57,183 bases of DNA, taken from NCBI GenBank assembly GCA_002897115.2, contig BCIH01000014.1, positions 1-57,183 on the forward strand. The letters run 5' to 3'. Below, one piece after another: positions 10,889-23,476 of the stretch. The translations under genes and the position numbers were made by a program. The notes under the pieces are model-generated. The model saw nothing but the letters and a program-made list of their open reading frames with translations. It ran no database searches and was not told the origin of the DNA. Each line of letters opens with the position of its first letter. Position 1 is the stretch's first letter. The stretch is from Prototheca cutis. Lineage: Eukaryota; Chlorophyta; Trebouxiophyceae; Chlorellales; Chlorellaceae.

Positions 10889-11850
10889 TTAAAAGTCATC
10901 GTCGTCGCCATCAAATGCCCGCCGCCGCCGCTGTATGGTGACGGTGGTCTTGTGTTGGGTCTGTTCGTTGACTTGCTCAAGCAGCTCAATGAGCCGAGCC
11001 TCTGATACCTGCGGGTCGGATGCTGGGGAGCATTGGTTTGGGGTGACGCACTGGACGGGAGTGACGCACTGGACGGGGGTGACACTGAGGAAACACAGTT
11101 CCTACACCCCAGCCGTTGTCTGTGGACACAGTTGCCACCTGACAGCCACTCCCGATCCAGAAACCTTCACAGTTTCTGCCAAACACCATCTCCCACCTTT
11201 TCTCTGATCTGGCCCCGCCTCGCGGCATTCAGAATCAGGTCTTCAATCGACCGAGCCTTGTCGGGCTTGACCAAACTGATCCGGGTCACTGCATGATGGA
11301 TGGATGGATGGATGGGCAGGCGTCCAAACAGGCGTGCGCCTAACAATTGAATGCATACCCAAGATGACACATTGTCATGAAATGATGGNGCAATCCCACA
11401 TGTCCACACGTACATCTGTCCCTGGCATCGAGATCCAACAGAGCGGCCAGCATGCCTCGGCGTTGTTCATCCGCGGCCTGCTGAGCCTCTTGTGCCGCCT
11501 GCTGCTCCTCTGCCGACTGAGGCATCAGCACATACGATGGGTTTGCAGTGTGTGAGCTCAACAGGAAGGACGGTTGATTGAGAGCCCAACCCAGCGGCCC
11601 GGTCCTCCCAGCAGAGGCTGGCTCCCCTGGTCCCTCCCAAGAAGTTTCAACCCCGTCACACGAACCTGTCCTCCGCCACGCTGCGCCATGAGTTCCTGCA
11701 TCCGCCTCTGGCGGATGGCCTCAAGCTGCGCGTCCTCCGCCTGCAACGAGAGAACCGTGTGGCGGCCGGTGGGCACGGTCACATGCACGGGTGAGCCGTC
11801 GCGCACCACCCATCACCCTCCTCCAACTGGTGTCAAATTTGACTTGCCAT
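10889..11850 (-). CDS. PDCD5: PDCD5 family protein (programmed cell death 5 / TFAR19)
   Basis: Exons 11740-11666, 11516-11414, 11288-11197 and 11008-10889 join in phase. The best start is a one-codon exon at 11850-11848, ATG followed by GCAAGT, which would be a GC-AG intron; this gives MAEDAQLEAIRQRRMQEL and 130 residues, close to the usual 125. The core LTRISLVKPDKARSIEDLIL, GQIREKVSEARLIELLEQV and the basic QRRRRAFDGDDDDF tail match animal and plant PDCD5. The family is a small triple-helix DNA/histone-acetyltransferase-binding protein of nucleus and cytosol with broad roles in apoptosis and in tubulin/chaperonin biology. The first exon is the only weak part of the model. Confidence 0.87.
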
Positions 11851-12203
11851 GAGGATGGCTGCCCTGACGCAGGACTGCCCCCAGTGTTACGCTCACTGAG
11901 ATCTCCAAACGAAAATAATACGTGAGCGACAATGCAAGAGTTGTCGAGGCAAACCCCCTGGTTGCAATCGCGATCTGCCAGGCAGCCAGACCTCCCGCGC
12001 CGCTTCTTCTTTGCAAAGTTCCCGACGACGGAGATGAAGACGACGGGAAACCTGCTTGAAGTGGAGAGCTCGCAGGCGGATTCCCATTTTGCAAACCTGA
12101 TATTATGATGAGATATTTTCTGTAGATATATCAGTTGTCCGGCGCTCTGAGGCTGTCGGTGGCCCTGCGGCGGAGCCCCATGCATGGCCTCTGACTGCTA
12201 ACC
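11851..12203. promoter_or_regulatory. Divergent intergenic region between PDCD5 (-) and PNPase-like (+)
   Basis: 353 bp shared upstream region of two divergently transcribed genes. Both promoters must lie here or in the first exons; no specific motif can be assigned. Confidence 0.4.
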
Positions 12204-15200
12204 ATGCAGGCCCTGCGACTCCACTGCAGGCGAGCGGCAGCGCGCCGCGCCGCAGCGGCGACAGAGCAGCTTATAGGTACGGAATGTGCACGTATGTTGT
12301 GGGAACAGCAGGGAACTACACGGTTCCAAATTTGGGAAGGGGGTGTTCCTGATTGGGCCGGCATCGACTGAGTTGGTTGGATCCCCCTCTTGCGTATGGT
12401 TTGTTTCTCAGGTCCTCCATTGTGGATCACACGTCATGTGCCACTCCATCTGCTGGATTTCCGCTGTCATTCAGGGGATAACAAGGGCCTTGCATGGCGG
12501 GGTCTGCCGTCCAATGTTCGGAGCTACACCGTGCAGCACCCTGCGGATGAGGAACTGGTCACACTGGCTGAGGCCCTCGAGGATGGCTCACCCACTACTG
12601 ACAACGGCGAGGGCATCGGAGTTCCACAGCCCTCCGGGCCTGGGGTGGGATTTGAGGACCTGCCCCTGGGTGCGCGCCTGACCAGCACCGGCGTCGTGGC
12701 GGGTGTGCCGTGGCGGTTTGAAACAGGACACCTGGCACGTCTGGCCGATGGTGCCTGCACCCTCCAGATCGGTCCCACCACCCTGCTTGCGACCATGGAG
12801 AGCGATGAGAGCCGCGGTGTCTGGCGCGATATCCCCGCCAAGTTCACGGTANCACCATTGTTTGTGGGTAGTCTGCGGCTGAGTGGTTTGTCCGTTTGTG
12901 AAGGGGAGGGTGATCCACATGGGTGTGCATCTCGTTCTTGTCACATGGCGTCAATGTCAGTCAAAAACCAGTACCGATTCCCTGCCAGGTGGATTATCGC
13001 GAGCGCCTGGCGGCGGTGGGGCGTATTCCCGGGACATACATCAAGCGAGAACTGGCTCCCAGGGAGGCCGAGCTGCNAGGTGCCCGGGCAATCCGCCGGG
13101 CACTGGCCCCGCTCCTCCCACAAGGCTACCCGGGTCAACTCCAGGTCAGTTGGTGGAGTCGAGGCTTTGCGTATGTGTCGCATGCATTCATTGGGAACAC
13201 CTCGGCCATGCTGCGGACGCCATTATGCTGCGGCAGTCATGGTTGTAGGGGCTGACGCAATGAGGGCCCCCCCTGCGTTCCTGCATAAAGACCCAAACAA
13301 CTGGAGAACCTCCTCGACACAGGTGACAGCCAGCGTGCTCAGTGCGGCGCCCGGCAGCGACCCCGAGGTCCAGGCCATCAACGCTGCATCAGCTGCGGTT
13401 GCCGTGTCGGGCATCCCCTGGACGGGACCCGTGGGTGCGGTGCGCGTGACCCTGGACTCGACCAGCGGCACACCCTGCCTGGCAGAAGGCAGTATCGCAC
13501 CCGTGCCTTCGTCATCGTCGAGGGCAGGATCACAGTCCCGCGGCGGCAACTCACAGTCGACTTTGTTGCCTGACGGCAAGAGGGTGCTGGACCTCGTCGT
13601 CACGGCAACCGCTGACGGTCACGTGACGATGCTGGATGCGACGGCTCCGGAGCTCAACGAGTCACAGCTCATAGCGGCAATCAGATTCGGTGTTGCTGCG
13701 GCATCAGCGCTCGTCCCGGTGCAGCGGGATCTGGCGACTGCGGCGGGCCGGCAGTCTCCCATGGTCGCGGCGTCTGTGGGCGCGGATCCCGCCGCGGCGG
13801 CTCGGGTAGAAACCGCGGCAATACAAGCCGTAGAGACCGCGCTGCGGGACCGCGCACTGGGCCGCGAGTCTCGCGGGGCGGCGCTTGCCGGGGTGAAAGC
13901 CGAGGCGATGGAGCGGCTACGTGCCGCGGGCGCGGTGCGCAGTGAACAGCTCCGTGTTCCGGGATCGGGCGCTGTGTCCCCCCGGGACTTGGATCTCGCG
14001 TTTGGGGCCATCGTCGGCGCCACACTGCGGCGGCTGGCCGTGCGCGAGGGGCTGCGCTGCGACGGCCGTGGCCCAGCCGACGGCCGCGCTTTCCTCGCCG
14101 AGCCGGGGTGCCTCCCCGTCGTGCACGGCGCTGCCGTGGTCAACCGCGGTGAAACCCAGACCCTCGTCATCGCTACTGTAGGCGGGTCTGCCGATGTCCA
14201 GCGTGTGGACACGCTGTTTGATCCCGATGTGTCCAAGCGGCTCTACGCCCAGTACAACTTGCCTGAATATTCAGGCGATGAGGTGAAAAGGAGACTGGAT
14301 TGTTGGATTGCATTATTTTCTAAAATAATCATTGCCCATTTGGTTTGTCTGGATGGTATTGTGTTTCCGGCTGCGTGCTCAACGCACGTGAGTGACTACA
14401 TCAATAAACCAATTGATCAGGAACGAAAGCAGGACTCTGCTTGAAGAAGGCAGTCCTCCTCAACCCCCCCCCCCCCCCCCCCCCCCCCCGACAAATAGCA
14501 AACCCCACTCCCATTCTCAATACCACCATACCAACTGCAGGACACAGAGTCGGGCCTTCGCAAGGAGCTGGATTCGGCCTGTTTCCTGGAAAACGCCCTG
14601 GGCCCCGTGTTCCCAACGGCATCGGATTTCCCGTTTGCCGTCAGGCTGCAGGCAGACTCCCTGGCCCAAAACGGCGGCGGCACCGCCGTAGGCGTCTGCG
14701 CCGCTTCGCTGGCGCTGGCCGAAGCCTCCGTCCCGACCACCGACCTCGTTGCCGGTGAGGCATTCTTTGCTTGCTGATTTCATGTGTGGGTGGGTGGGCG
14801 GGTGCATTGAGGGGCATGCTAGCCCTTGCAGCACGCGCTGATGCTCGACGGGCGAGGGCAACCCCAGAGAAGGAATTCTTTGACGACTCCCATCTCGCTC
14901 ATCATCTGCAGGCGTGACGCTGGGCTTGCTTGTAGACCCTGAGGCCCCGGCAGGACTGCCGGAACCTGAGCGCTACTCCATTCTGTTGGACCCTCTGGCA
15001 CTCGAGCTCAACATGGGGGACATGGAACTCACCGTCGCAGGTCGGTCTGTGAGAGGGAGCAGGAGAAACTTTTTAGGAGGCAGGGGGTGGAGGGAGAATT
15101 TGTCGAGTTGTCTCCTCTTGCTGCTGGCTTGCAGCTGGGCGTTGTGAGCACTAGAAAGGGCAAGCGAATGTTAAAGCCTGACTGCTCTCCCGGTCTGGCC

Positions 15201-16373
15201 NGCAAATCCCACTGAAGATTCGGCCAACTCTACCCTGTCCAATCCCCCGCCCCCTCTCCCCCCTCTGCACCGCTGCTCCAGGCACGTCCAAGGGCATTAC
15301 GGCGGTGAAGCTGTCAGCAAAGCGAAGTGGCGGCCTGCCTGTGTCCATCCTGGAGGAGGCACTGACCCTCGCGCGTCCCACCCGGCTTCAGACCCTGGAT
15401 GGCATGCGCCGGGCTCTCTCTCCCAAGGTAACAGCCTGACTCGCGATGGGGTCGTGGCTTCCTTGCAAGTCTGTGTGTCACCGAGATGCATGCATGTGTG
15501 CATGCGTGTGATGAGTGTCCTTCTGCGATGTTGAAATCCTTGAGCGTTGTTCTCTTTCCCTCCCATACCTTGCTGTGCCCAATTCTCCCCCCCAACACAT
15601 TCAAATCATGCTGCGTGCAGGAAGAACAGCTTGACGCTGCTGCGTCGGGCAGTGCCGACTCTGGGCCAGCAACAGAAAACACCCCCTCTCCGCCCTCGCG
15701 GGCCCAGCATGGGACGCTGAGGGTGGAGCCGCGCATGGTCCCACGCATTATTGGCTCGGGCGGCTCGACGCTTCGGAGCCTGGAGGAGTCCACGGGCNCC
15801 CGGGTGCAGGTCTGCGACGACGGCCGCGTGCACGTGTTTGGCCCGACTGCCGGGTCGTACGCGGCCGCGTCCCGAGCGGTGCTGGAGCTGTCGGGGCAGA
15901 GCCTTGTCCCCGGACAGACGTATGCCGTGGTCGTCGCGGAACTGCGCGACTATGGCGCCATGGTGGAGGTGCCCGGATCAAACACGCGTTGCCTGCTCCA
16001 CATTTCCGAGATCTCGCACGAACGCGTGCGGGCCGTCGCCGACGTGCTGGCTGTGGGTGACAAGCTCGATGTCCTGTGTCTCGGTCGCGATGCTTCGGGC
16101 AACATCAAGCTCTCCCGCAAGGCACTCCTGCCGCCGCCGCCGCCGCCGGCGGTGGGTTCTGCTGCCGCCACGTCAACTGGGCAAGCTGGGACTACTGTCG
16201 ACGGCGAGGCCGCTGCAACACCGANGCGTCCCCAAAGCACCGCCGACGGGCACGCTGCCTCCAATGAACGCCGGGCGCGGCCGCCAGCNCGGCCGGCGCA
16301 TCACCACAGCAAACGCGGGCCCGGCGGCGGACAGCTCAACAAGCCCGATCGCCGGCCAAAGCCGGCTGCATGA
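12204..16373 (+). CDS. Organellar polynucleotide phosphorylase-like protein with degenerate second RNase PH core
   Basis: Eight exons in phase: 12204-12276, 12412-12848, 12989-13144, 13323-14282, 14541-14754, 14912-15040, 15282-15427 and 15621-16373; 955 residues. The N-terminus is Arg/Ala-rich (MQALRLHCRRAAARRAAAAT), as in transit peptides. Domains in order: first RNase PH core (VDYRERLAAVGRIPGTYIKR, INAASAAVAVSGIPW), helical linker, second RNase PH core (GLRCDGRGPADGR, VNRGETQTLVIATV), KH (VPRIIGSGGSTLRSLEEST), S1 (GDKLDVLCLGRDASGNIKLS), and a Pro/Arg-rich tail. PNPases degrade RNA phosphorolytically or add tails in plastids or mitochondria. Key residues of core 2 are altered: the phosphate-binding GSS is GGG, the E. 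coli D486 and D492 positions are Leu and Glu, and RREIGHG is RKELDSA. It may be a pseudoenzyme or RNA-binding structural protein. Confidence 0.87.
14464..14489. repeat. Poly-C tract, 26 nt, in a PNPase-like intron
   Basis: An uninterrupted C run on the coding strand in the intron 14283-14540. Confidence 0.9.
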
Positions 16374-16968
16374 TTCATGGAAGAGGTTGCGAGCGAGCTG
16401 GAAGATTCAGTGGCGAATAGATGCAACACCTGCGTTTGGGCAAGCGTTGCACGTGGCGCATTGTTCGACGCTNCTCCTCTCCGTTGCAAAAGCCGTGTTA
16501 AATGCAGCAACAATGAGCGGCTGTTTCTGATCAAGCACTGCTTCACCATGGTCATCCCCCTCCCAACTCCCAATGCCATCCAACCCGCTTCTGGGCTTGC
16601 CTGTCAAAGTTTGTACATCATNAGGAACGAGAGGGAGCATCAGTGTAAAGAGCACGCAGCAGCGTCAGCGCCTCGGGCAACCACCACTGCCGTGCAGGAC
16701 AGCGACNGTGCCATGANAATGCGTTGCCTCTGCTTCAGAGGTTATTCACTCCTCCACGTCGCAAGGAGGGGCACTGTTTCAGNAAAAGCAGGCACCCATT
16801 TTGATGGCGCTGGCTGCCTATCAGTTGCGTGGGCCAGACTCACGCAAGGTGCGGTGCATTGTTTTGCGTGGCACGGGGAGGGAGATGTCCCAAGTGTGAC
16901 GTCGGTGAGCAGGCCCCTTTCNACAGAGAGAGATGAAGCTCAAACAGCAAGCAGACATGCACCCGTCG
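16374..16968. other. Convergent 3' intergenic region
   Basis: 595 bp between the 3' ends of the PNPase-like gene (+) and the TM9 gene (-). It contains several N bases. No supported gene is seen. Confidence 0.5.
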
Positions 16969-19768
16969 CTAGTCAATCTTGACTGCGCCGTAAATCTTGC
17001 GGACAAAGGTGTTGGTGGCGTAGAACCCGATCGTTCCCGTCATCAGGGCAAAGCCGCACGACACCAGCGCCATGTACCCTGCGTGGTTTTTGGTGTGTGT
17101 CGGGGCACATGGATCGATGGGTTTGGGGATCCACTCCAACNAGCAGCGCTTGTGCATCGATGGGCGGCAACGGCCCCCTTCCTTGGTATTCCCACGCACG
17201 AGACACGCTCCCCACGCACCGACCCACAACTTGATCCCAAGCCCCGCCAGGCCCTTCACCCACCAAAGTAGAGGATCATGGGGACGAGCTTGTCGATGTC
17301 GAGGCGCGTGACAAAGTAGACCACGGCATAGGCGTAGAGGTACAGGGCCGAGGAGGCCGAGACCAGGAACGCACGCCACTGCCAGCGGTAGTTCTCCGCN
17401 CACAGCTGGAAGTAGGCAAAGACGATGGAGATTTCCGCGCACGTGGCCACCAGGATCAGCGCCACCAGGGCCAGGAAGCCAAACAGGTAGTAAAACTGGT
17501 TTTGCCACATGGACGACATGAGGAAGAAGAGCTCGATGAACACCGCGCCAAAGGGCAGCACGCCGCCCACCAGCACAGACAGCACGGGGTGCAGGTACGG
17601 CGGCTGGGGGGGGACCTGCCTCGGAATCTTGTTTGTCCGAACCGGATCCTGTCGAGTTGGGGTTGCCAGGTTGCCTGGGGTTCCAGCCAGGCAGCCTTTC
17701 CAGGTGCAAACTCCCAAACACAGCCCCACAAAAGAAACCCTGAAAACCCAAAGATCAACCGACTGACCTCTGGGAGGGTGCTGCGGTAACCCAGGCTGGC
17801 GCCGGCAAAGCAGAGGGGGACGCTGATGCCAAACCAGAGGAGAGTCAGCGCCGCCAGCGTCGAAAAGGGCACCGCACCCGTACTGCGCTGGCCCCACACC
17901 AGGAAATTCAGCGCCAGGAACACGGTGGACACGAGGCCGGGAAACGCGAGTGCGGTACGCAGGGTCACGCCGCGGCGGTTGACGCCGCCCCAGGCCTTGT
18001 AGGCGCGTGCCGAGGCGTAGCCCGCCGGCCCTCCCAGCGCGACAAACAGCAGCAGCATCGCCGTGGTCAGCCCGCCGCGGTTGGCCGGGGACAAAAAACC
18101 TGCCAGCGCGAACAGCAACGTCGCGCCCGCACAGCCCAGGAGCTGGACGCCTGAGCCCAGCAACGCCGCCAGCCACCCGGCGCCCGCGGGGGGCCGGAAC
18201 ACGTCGCCGTGCACCAGCTTCCACCCAGATTCCTCCTCGGTCTCCTCGTCCAGCGCGTTGTACAGGCTGATGTCGCGGCGTAGCGCGCGAAGCATGATCA
18301 TCGCCACCATGCCCGTCAGGAACAGCACGATCATAGCCGAGTTGATGATGGAAAACCAGTGGATCCGGCCCTCCAACGCCACCAGGTACGTGTCCCACCG
18401 CGAAGCCCACTGCACCTCCGACTCGCGGTACACCACATCGTACGTAAACACGACTTCAGCACCCTCCTTCACCTCCAGTGCGGGNGCGTCGGGGTCGACC
18501 CCGGGCCCGGTGTCGTCCTTGTGNCACGTGCTCAGCGCCGTCGCTNCGTTCTTCCAGTCGCCTTCNTAGGAATGCTGCACAGAAGAAGGTGCCACCTCAA
18601 AGCCCACNATCCGGGACAGGTCGCTGCCAGGGTCCTTGTGGTACAGAACCGTAAAGCTCAGGTGGTTGGTCAGGTACAGCGCCTGGGTAGCCGTCTGCAT
18701 ATTCAGGGTGTGTGTGCGCGTGCGCGCGCGCGTGTGTGTGGGGTGGGTGGAGCGAAGCGGCACAGAAACAAGGATACATGATCCGCGTCCCAGCTACACT
18801 ACCACAGCAACTTCCACGCACGTCGGCGACGCCGACGGGCCAGCCGCGCTCGTAGGCCTTGATCTTCTTGTTCTTATCCTCCCGCATCCGGACGATGCCG
18901 ATGGGCAGGTTGTCCAGGATCCTGCAAGTGGATGGACCGATGGATGGATGCAGTGCAGTCGTTTTGTCAGAGCTGCCCCTGCCTCCAGCGAGGACAATTC
19001 TCTCCGCGCCATTCCTATCAATCCATCCACGTACAGTACAGATTGATTCCAGGGACAAATCCAGCCCAGACCAGCCCAATCAACCTACATGTTGACGCGG
19101 TACTCGTCCTGGATGCGCGACCGAAACAGGTCGGCCTGGGCCTTGGAGAGCTTCTCGATGCGGCACAGCACACTGCACCTCTTGTCCTTTTGGAAGTCAG
19201 ACTGCATTTCAGGGGCCCAAAGGTGGGAGCACTCAGACCTGGGATGCCCTTTGGACAGAGGACGGAGACATCAGCTCAGCTCAACCTCCCCCCTGTCGCA
19301 AGCCGACCGACAGGTAAGACGACAGCAGAAACCAGAGCCCCACAGACTAGTTCCACGCTTCCCCCGACATCGCATATGCCTATCCCTCCGACCTACCGTG
19401 TATGGGGAGTTCAGGATGCGGTCCCCACGCAGCACTTCTCCAAGGTTCTCGGCAGAGCTGACAACGTGGTCAGGCCGGCAGTATGGAAGGCTGTAGTACT
19501 CGAACGGCAGGTTCTTGGCAGACATCAGCTTATTCACTTTGAGTGTGATCGGGTCTCCCTGGACATAATTTGGACCAGAGGCGAGGGAGTGAGCCTTTGT
19601 GGCGAGAACGACGCAGCCCAGGCCGAAGTGTCCAGGTATTGTATTGACACAGCAAACACATACCTTGGCAAAGTCCTGGGGAGCCACGCCGGGCAGGTAA
19701 AACGCTGCAGCCGGGCTCCATGTCAGTGCTATGCATATCACAAACGTGCAGATCGCACTCTGCTTCAT
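16969..19768 (-). CDS. Transmembrane 9 superfamily protein (nonaspanin, EMP70)
   Basis: Seven exons in phase: 19768-19664, 19558-19397, 19201-19089, 18921-18822, 18694-17768, 17615-17264 and 17078-16969; 622 residues, the normal family size. It has a signal peptide ([20 protein letters not shown]), then [32 protein letters not shown] and [14 protein letters not shown] in the lumenal domain, [11 protein letters not shown], and nine hydrophobic segments from [17 protein letters not shown] onward. The C-terminus KIYGAVKID carries the K-x-D Golgi-retention signal. Nonaspanins sit in Golgi/endosomal membranes and act in cargo sorting and cell-wall or adhesion functions. Five N bases fall in the lumenal part of exon 5. 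Confidence 0.92.
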
Positions 19769-20133
19769 TTCTGTGATACGGCGTCGGGTAACGGCGCGGG
19801 GCTGAGCGACAGATCTCCGAGGGCCTACCGCAGGCGCTTGATCATCTAGCCATCACTGTCGCGTCACCACATACGTTTTATGATAAGCATAAACGTTACA
19901 CAGGCCCTCTGCTTCATGAACGGAGCTTCGGCGAGCTGGCCGAGATTAAATCCTGGGGAGGATGGGGGCGTCGCCCGCGATCGTGGGATGACGCAGGTCT
20001 GAATTGGGGGTAAATCGGCATCCCAGCTGACAGACAAAATCCTCTCGATCGCGGTACTCCAAGGCCATTACATAGGATGACGACGATGTGTATCCTTTCT
20101 CGAGTCAACGCAACGCTCTGGGCCAGACTCCCC
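19769..20133 (-). other. Intergenic, TM9 promoter side and DJ-1 3' flank
   Basis: 365 bp between tandem minus-strand genes. No recognisable feature. Confidence 0.5.
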
Positions 20134-21263
20134 TCACGAAAGCCACTTTTCCCAGCCGGGCGGCAGGACCATGGGAGTGCCCACCTCCTCGGCCTTTGCC
20201 TGACCAAACAGCTCGACCACCAGTCGCAGCGCATACTCCAGCGCGGTTCCGGGCCCACGGCTGGTCACCAGCCTGCCCGACACCACCACACGGTCGGCCA
20301 CTGCCTCTTGACTCGACAGCTTGTCCGAAAATCCAGGGTGCGCCGTCGCCGGCTGCCCGGCGATCAGACCTGGCATGCAGGAGTGGGTTGGGAGGTGCAG
20401 TGGGGCCTGCTTTTGGCTCGTGCATCTGCCATTGCAGACACGTGCGACATCCCAGGCATCTGACGCGTGACGTCCACGTGAACGCTGCCTGGCTGATCGT
20501 TTGATCGAAGCACATCATGCCACCCCACAGCCCAAGGTGCGACCCAGGCTACCACGAACCATGTGTTTCCAGCACGACGGCAGGGCTGGCACAGATTGCC
20601 GAGTAAATCTTGCCATCTGCCTTTTGCTTCTTCAGCATCTCCGTCAGCACCGGGCAGTCCCGGAGCCTCTCCGCGCCGGGCATGCCGCCCTGCATGCGGG
20701 CGAGCCGTTTCGAATTTCGGATTGGTATTGGCAGTAGGTACAACGTTTTCGCTGGTGAAGGGCCTGGGCACACCCTGCTTGCATACCCCAGAGCCCCTCC
20801 TTCCCACTCCCCTCTGACAGTCTGGCCGAGCACGTCCATTCTGCAGCAGGTGCGCTTCCAAGATGTGTGCGACAGTCTATTATTCAATCAACTGTACTCT
20901 CTCACGCACCGGAAGGGCGATGCAATCGTACTCTGCCTGCGCGGCGTCCGTGATGAAGGCATCCGCCACCACCTTCACCTTTCGTGAACAGGTCACCACC
21001 AGCTCCGGCTCCACGGAAGCCACCGTGACATCGGCGCCGGCCCGGCGCAGGGTGTCGATGATGGTGACAGCCTCGATCTCCTCGGACCCATTTGCAATGG
21101 GGACCAGCACGCGCTTGGCTGCCATGGCTGACAGGGACCGGGCCGAGGCCGGCGGGGGGTGCAGCCTGATGTGTCCGTGCAGAGCTGGCCTTAGCAGATT
21201 GGGGAGCAGACGCCTCGTACACATGACACGTCTGCCGGAATCGAGCTGGGTCCAGCGGATCAT
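20134..21263 (-). CDS. DJ-1/PARK7-like protein, probably organelle-targeted
   Basis: Exons 21263-20910, 20689-20560 and 20369-20134 join in phase. The DJ-1 domain starts at MAAKRVLVPIANGSEEIEAV (ATG at 21125). It includes the glutamate of GSEEIEA, LPGGMPGAERLRDC, the nucleophile-elbow cysteine in AICASPAVVLETHG, and VSGRLVTSRGPGTALEYAL. From 21125 the protein would be 193 residues, nearly equal to human DJ-1. The frame stays open upstream to an ATG at 21263, adding 46 residues very rich in Arg, Leu and Pro with almost no acidic residues, which looks like a plastid or mitochondrial presequence; I chose this longer form. Known roles are redox sensing, glyoxalase-type activity and deglycase-like protection. 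Both starts could be used to give two locations. Confidence 0.88.
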
Positions 21264-21616
21264 GAGGTGATCATTTCCGGGTGGGCGCACGGCCTTGGAT
21301 ATCCTTTCCGTCTGCTCGATAGGATTATAGGTTCAGCGCACCTTCCGATTGGGTGCGCCTGGCCATTTGCGTATGGGGGGATTTTGACTGCTCAATTCAA
21401 CACAGCACATTCCTTGTGAATGAATGGATGCATGCGCAAGCCACATCTCCTTGACCGATATCCGCTTTATCGTTAGGGTTGGGGCCTTCTTCAAATCGAG
21501 TCAGTCGCTCTAGGAAACGCGGAGCAGGGTGCAAGGGAACCCACCCACCCACCCACCCACCCACCCATCCACTGCAGCGGTGGTAGGGTCGGGGAATGGG
21601 CATGTGAACGACACAT
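21264..21616 (-). other. Intergenic, DJ-1 promoter side, with a short (CCCA)n run
   Basis: 353 bp. It holds a (CCCA)-type tandem run at about 21541-21566 and no gene. The run resembles other CCCA/TGGG microsatellites in this window. Confidence 0.55.
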
Positions 21617-23476
21617 TCAGATGGTCAGCTTGCGGCGGGTGTAGCGCACGCGGCAGGGCTTTGGGCCGATGACCATGGACTCCCAGTCGGGTTCCGGGAA
21701 GGGGTCGAGGAGCTCAAACGTGAAGTTGCGGATGAGCACCGACCAGATGGCCTTGATCTGGAGGTAGGCAAACTGGGAGCCCATGCACCCATGCCGGCCC
21801 CCACCAAAGCCAATGTAGGAAAAGGGTTTCTTCTTGTCCTCGTCCCGCGGCGCCTCAAACCGGTCTGGCTCGAACGAGTTAGCGTTGTGAAAGACCCGTT
21901 CCAGGCGGTGGCTGAAACTCGGCGACGCCGCGATGATGTCGCCCGCGGGGATTGTGTAGGTGGCGCCATCGGAGGTCGTCACCTCAAACGGCTCCTTGGC
22001 GTACCGCATGAGCAGGACCAGCGGGGGCTGGAGGCGCAGGGCCTCCTGGATGCAGCCGTGCAGCACCTCCATCTCCGTCAGCACCTCAAAGTCCAGGCGG
22101 TCGCCGTACTTGGCCATGATGCGGCGCTGCTCCTCCTCCGCAGCCTTGAACCAGCGCTGGTCGCCCGCGGCCATGTACAGGCCCGTCCACGTCGACGTAA
22201 TCGACGACGTGTGCTGCCCGGCAAACAGCAGCGCAATCAGCAGGCCGGTAATCTCCTCGTCCGTCGTCGCACGACCGTCGTACACCTTGCGATACCTCGA
22301 ATCGATCAGCGTCTGTGGGGCGTTGTGGGGCGGGGGGCGGTGTGGATTGCATTGCATTGCATTCCGTTGCATTGCATTGGGAAATGTCACCCACAACCAC
22401 CCACTACCTGCAGGACGTCGTCCTCCTGGGTGCCAGATGCACGGCGTGCGGCGATAATCTTTCGGAAGATGGAGGACAGCTCGATGCGCGCGACGTCCCG
22501 GCGCTTGTGGTAGGCCGTGGGCAGGTACGGGAACAGGACCGACAGCGGGCGCATGCCGTCGTCGAGGTCGTGGAAGAGGTCCGCGACGCGGCGGAACATG
22601 GACTCGCGCACCTCGCGGCCCAGCAGCGTCCGCGAGGCGGTGAGGATGATGAGCTCACCGAATTCACTGGCAAAGTTGACCTCCCCCGTCTGGCCCCACT
22701 TGCCAAAGTAGTCGGCGGCTTCCTGGTGGAAAGCGGGAACGTACGTCTTCAGCTTGGTCGACCGCAGCGCATCAGCCACAAACCGAAACTGCTCCGACCG
22801 CACGCGCTGGTCCACGTCAAACACAACGCCCGGGCCAAACGTAGGGACGTTGAAGTTGTACACTTCTGTCTGGCTCATCTTGTCGTCAGTGGCGTTGAAA
22901 AAGTGGGGGGAGACGTCGGGGCCGATCAGGAAGGTCATACGCTTGTGCGCCAGGGGGACTGTGAACACCTCGCCGTGCTTCGCGTACATTGTCTTCATCA
23001 GGTACCACGGACCCTGGATCATTGAAAGGGGGAGGGGGGTGGGGGGAGGGTGCGCAAGGTTGGGATGCCAAGGTCTAGGAAGGAAGAGGCACGCAGCAGC
23101 AGCAGCTGACCCACCGCCCAGGACACCCTCCCACCCAGGGTGGATGGATGAGGGACTCTTCACACAACCGCGTAGTTGCCCAGGAGCCCCCAACTCTGTG
23201 GAGCTCGCTCACGTTGTTCATCTCGTCCTAGATCAGGCCAATCCCCGCGTCGGCATGCCGCCCCACCCATCTCCCCCGAACCCTTCGACCCACCTTGCTA
23301 AATGCCAGCAGCCCGCCCACAAATGGAATCCCCTCGTCCACCGGGGGGGCATTTCCCCGCCGGATGTTGGCCGTCGCACGCACAAAGACGGCCAGGGCAA
23401 CGAGGAGGAGCACCGCACCGCCGATCAGGGTGGGCACCGGCAGCGCGGCCAGGCCGGCCACCGCTGCAGCCACCAT
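21617..23476 (-). CDS. CYP51: Sterol 14-alpha-demethylase, cytochrome P450 CYP51
   Basis: Exons 23476-23294, 23013-22408 and 22312-21617 join in phase to 494 residues, the normal CYP51 length. There is an N-terminal membrane anchor (PTLIGGAVLLLVALAVFV). The B/B' region has EVYNFNVPTFGPGVVFDVD, as in CYP51. The I-helix is LLFAGQHTSSITSTW, the ExxR motif is EALR, and the haem loop is FGGGRHGCMGSQFAYLQIK with the cysteine ligand. The enzyme removes the 14-alpha-methyl group of obtusifoliol/lanosterol-type sterols at the ER. It shares an 890-bp divergent upstream region with CBP20. Confidence 0.95.

Noticed and set aside
21541..21566. (CCCA)n run considered as telomere-like repeat
   Set aside because: It is short, internal, and not the plant-type CCCTAAA unit; an ordinary microsatellite.
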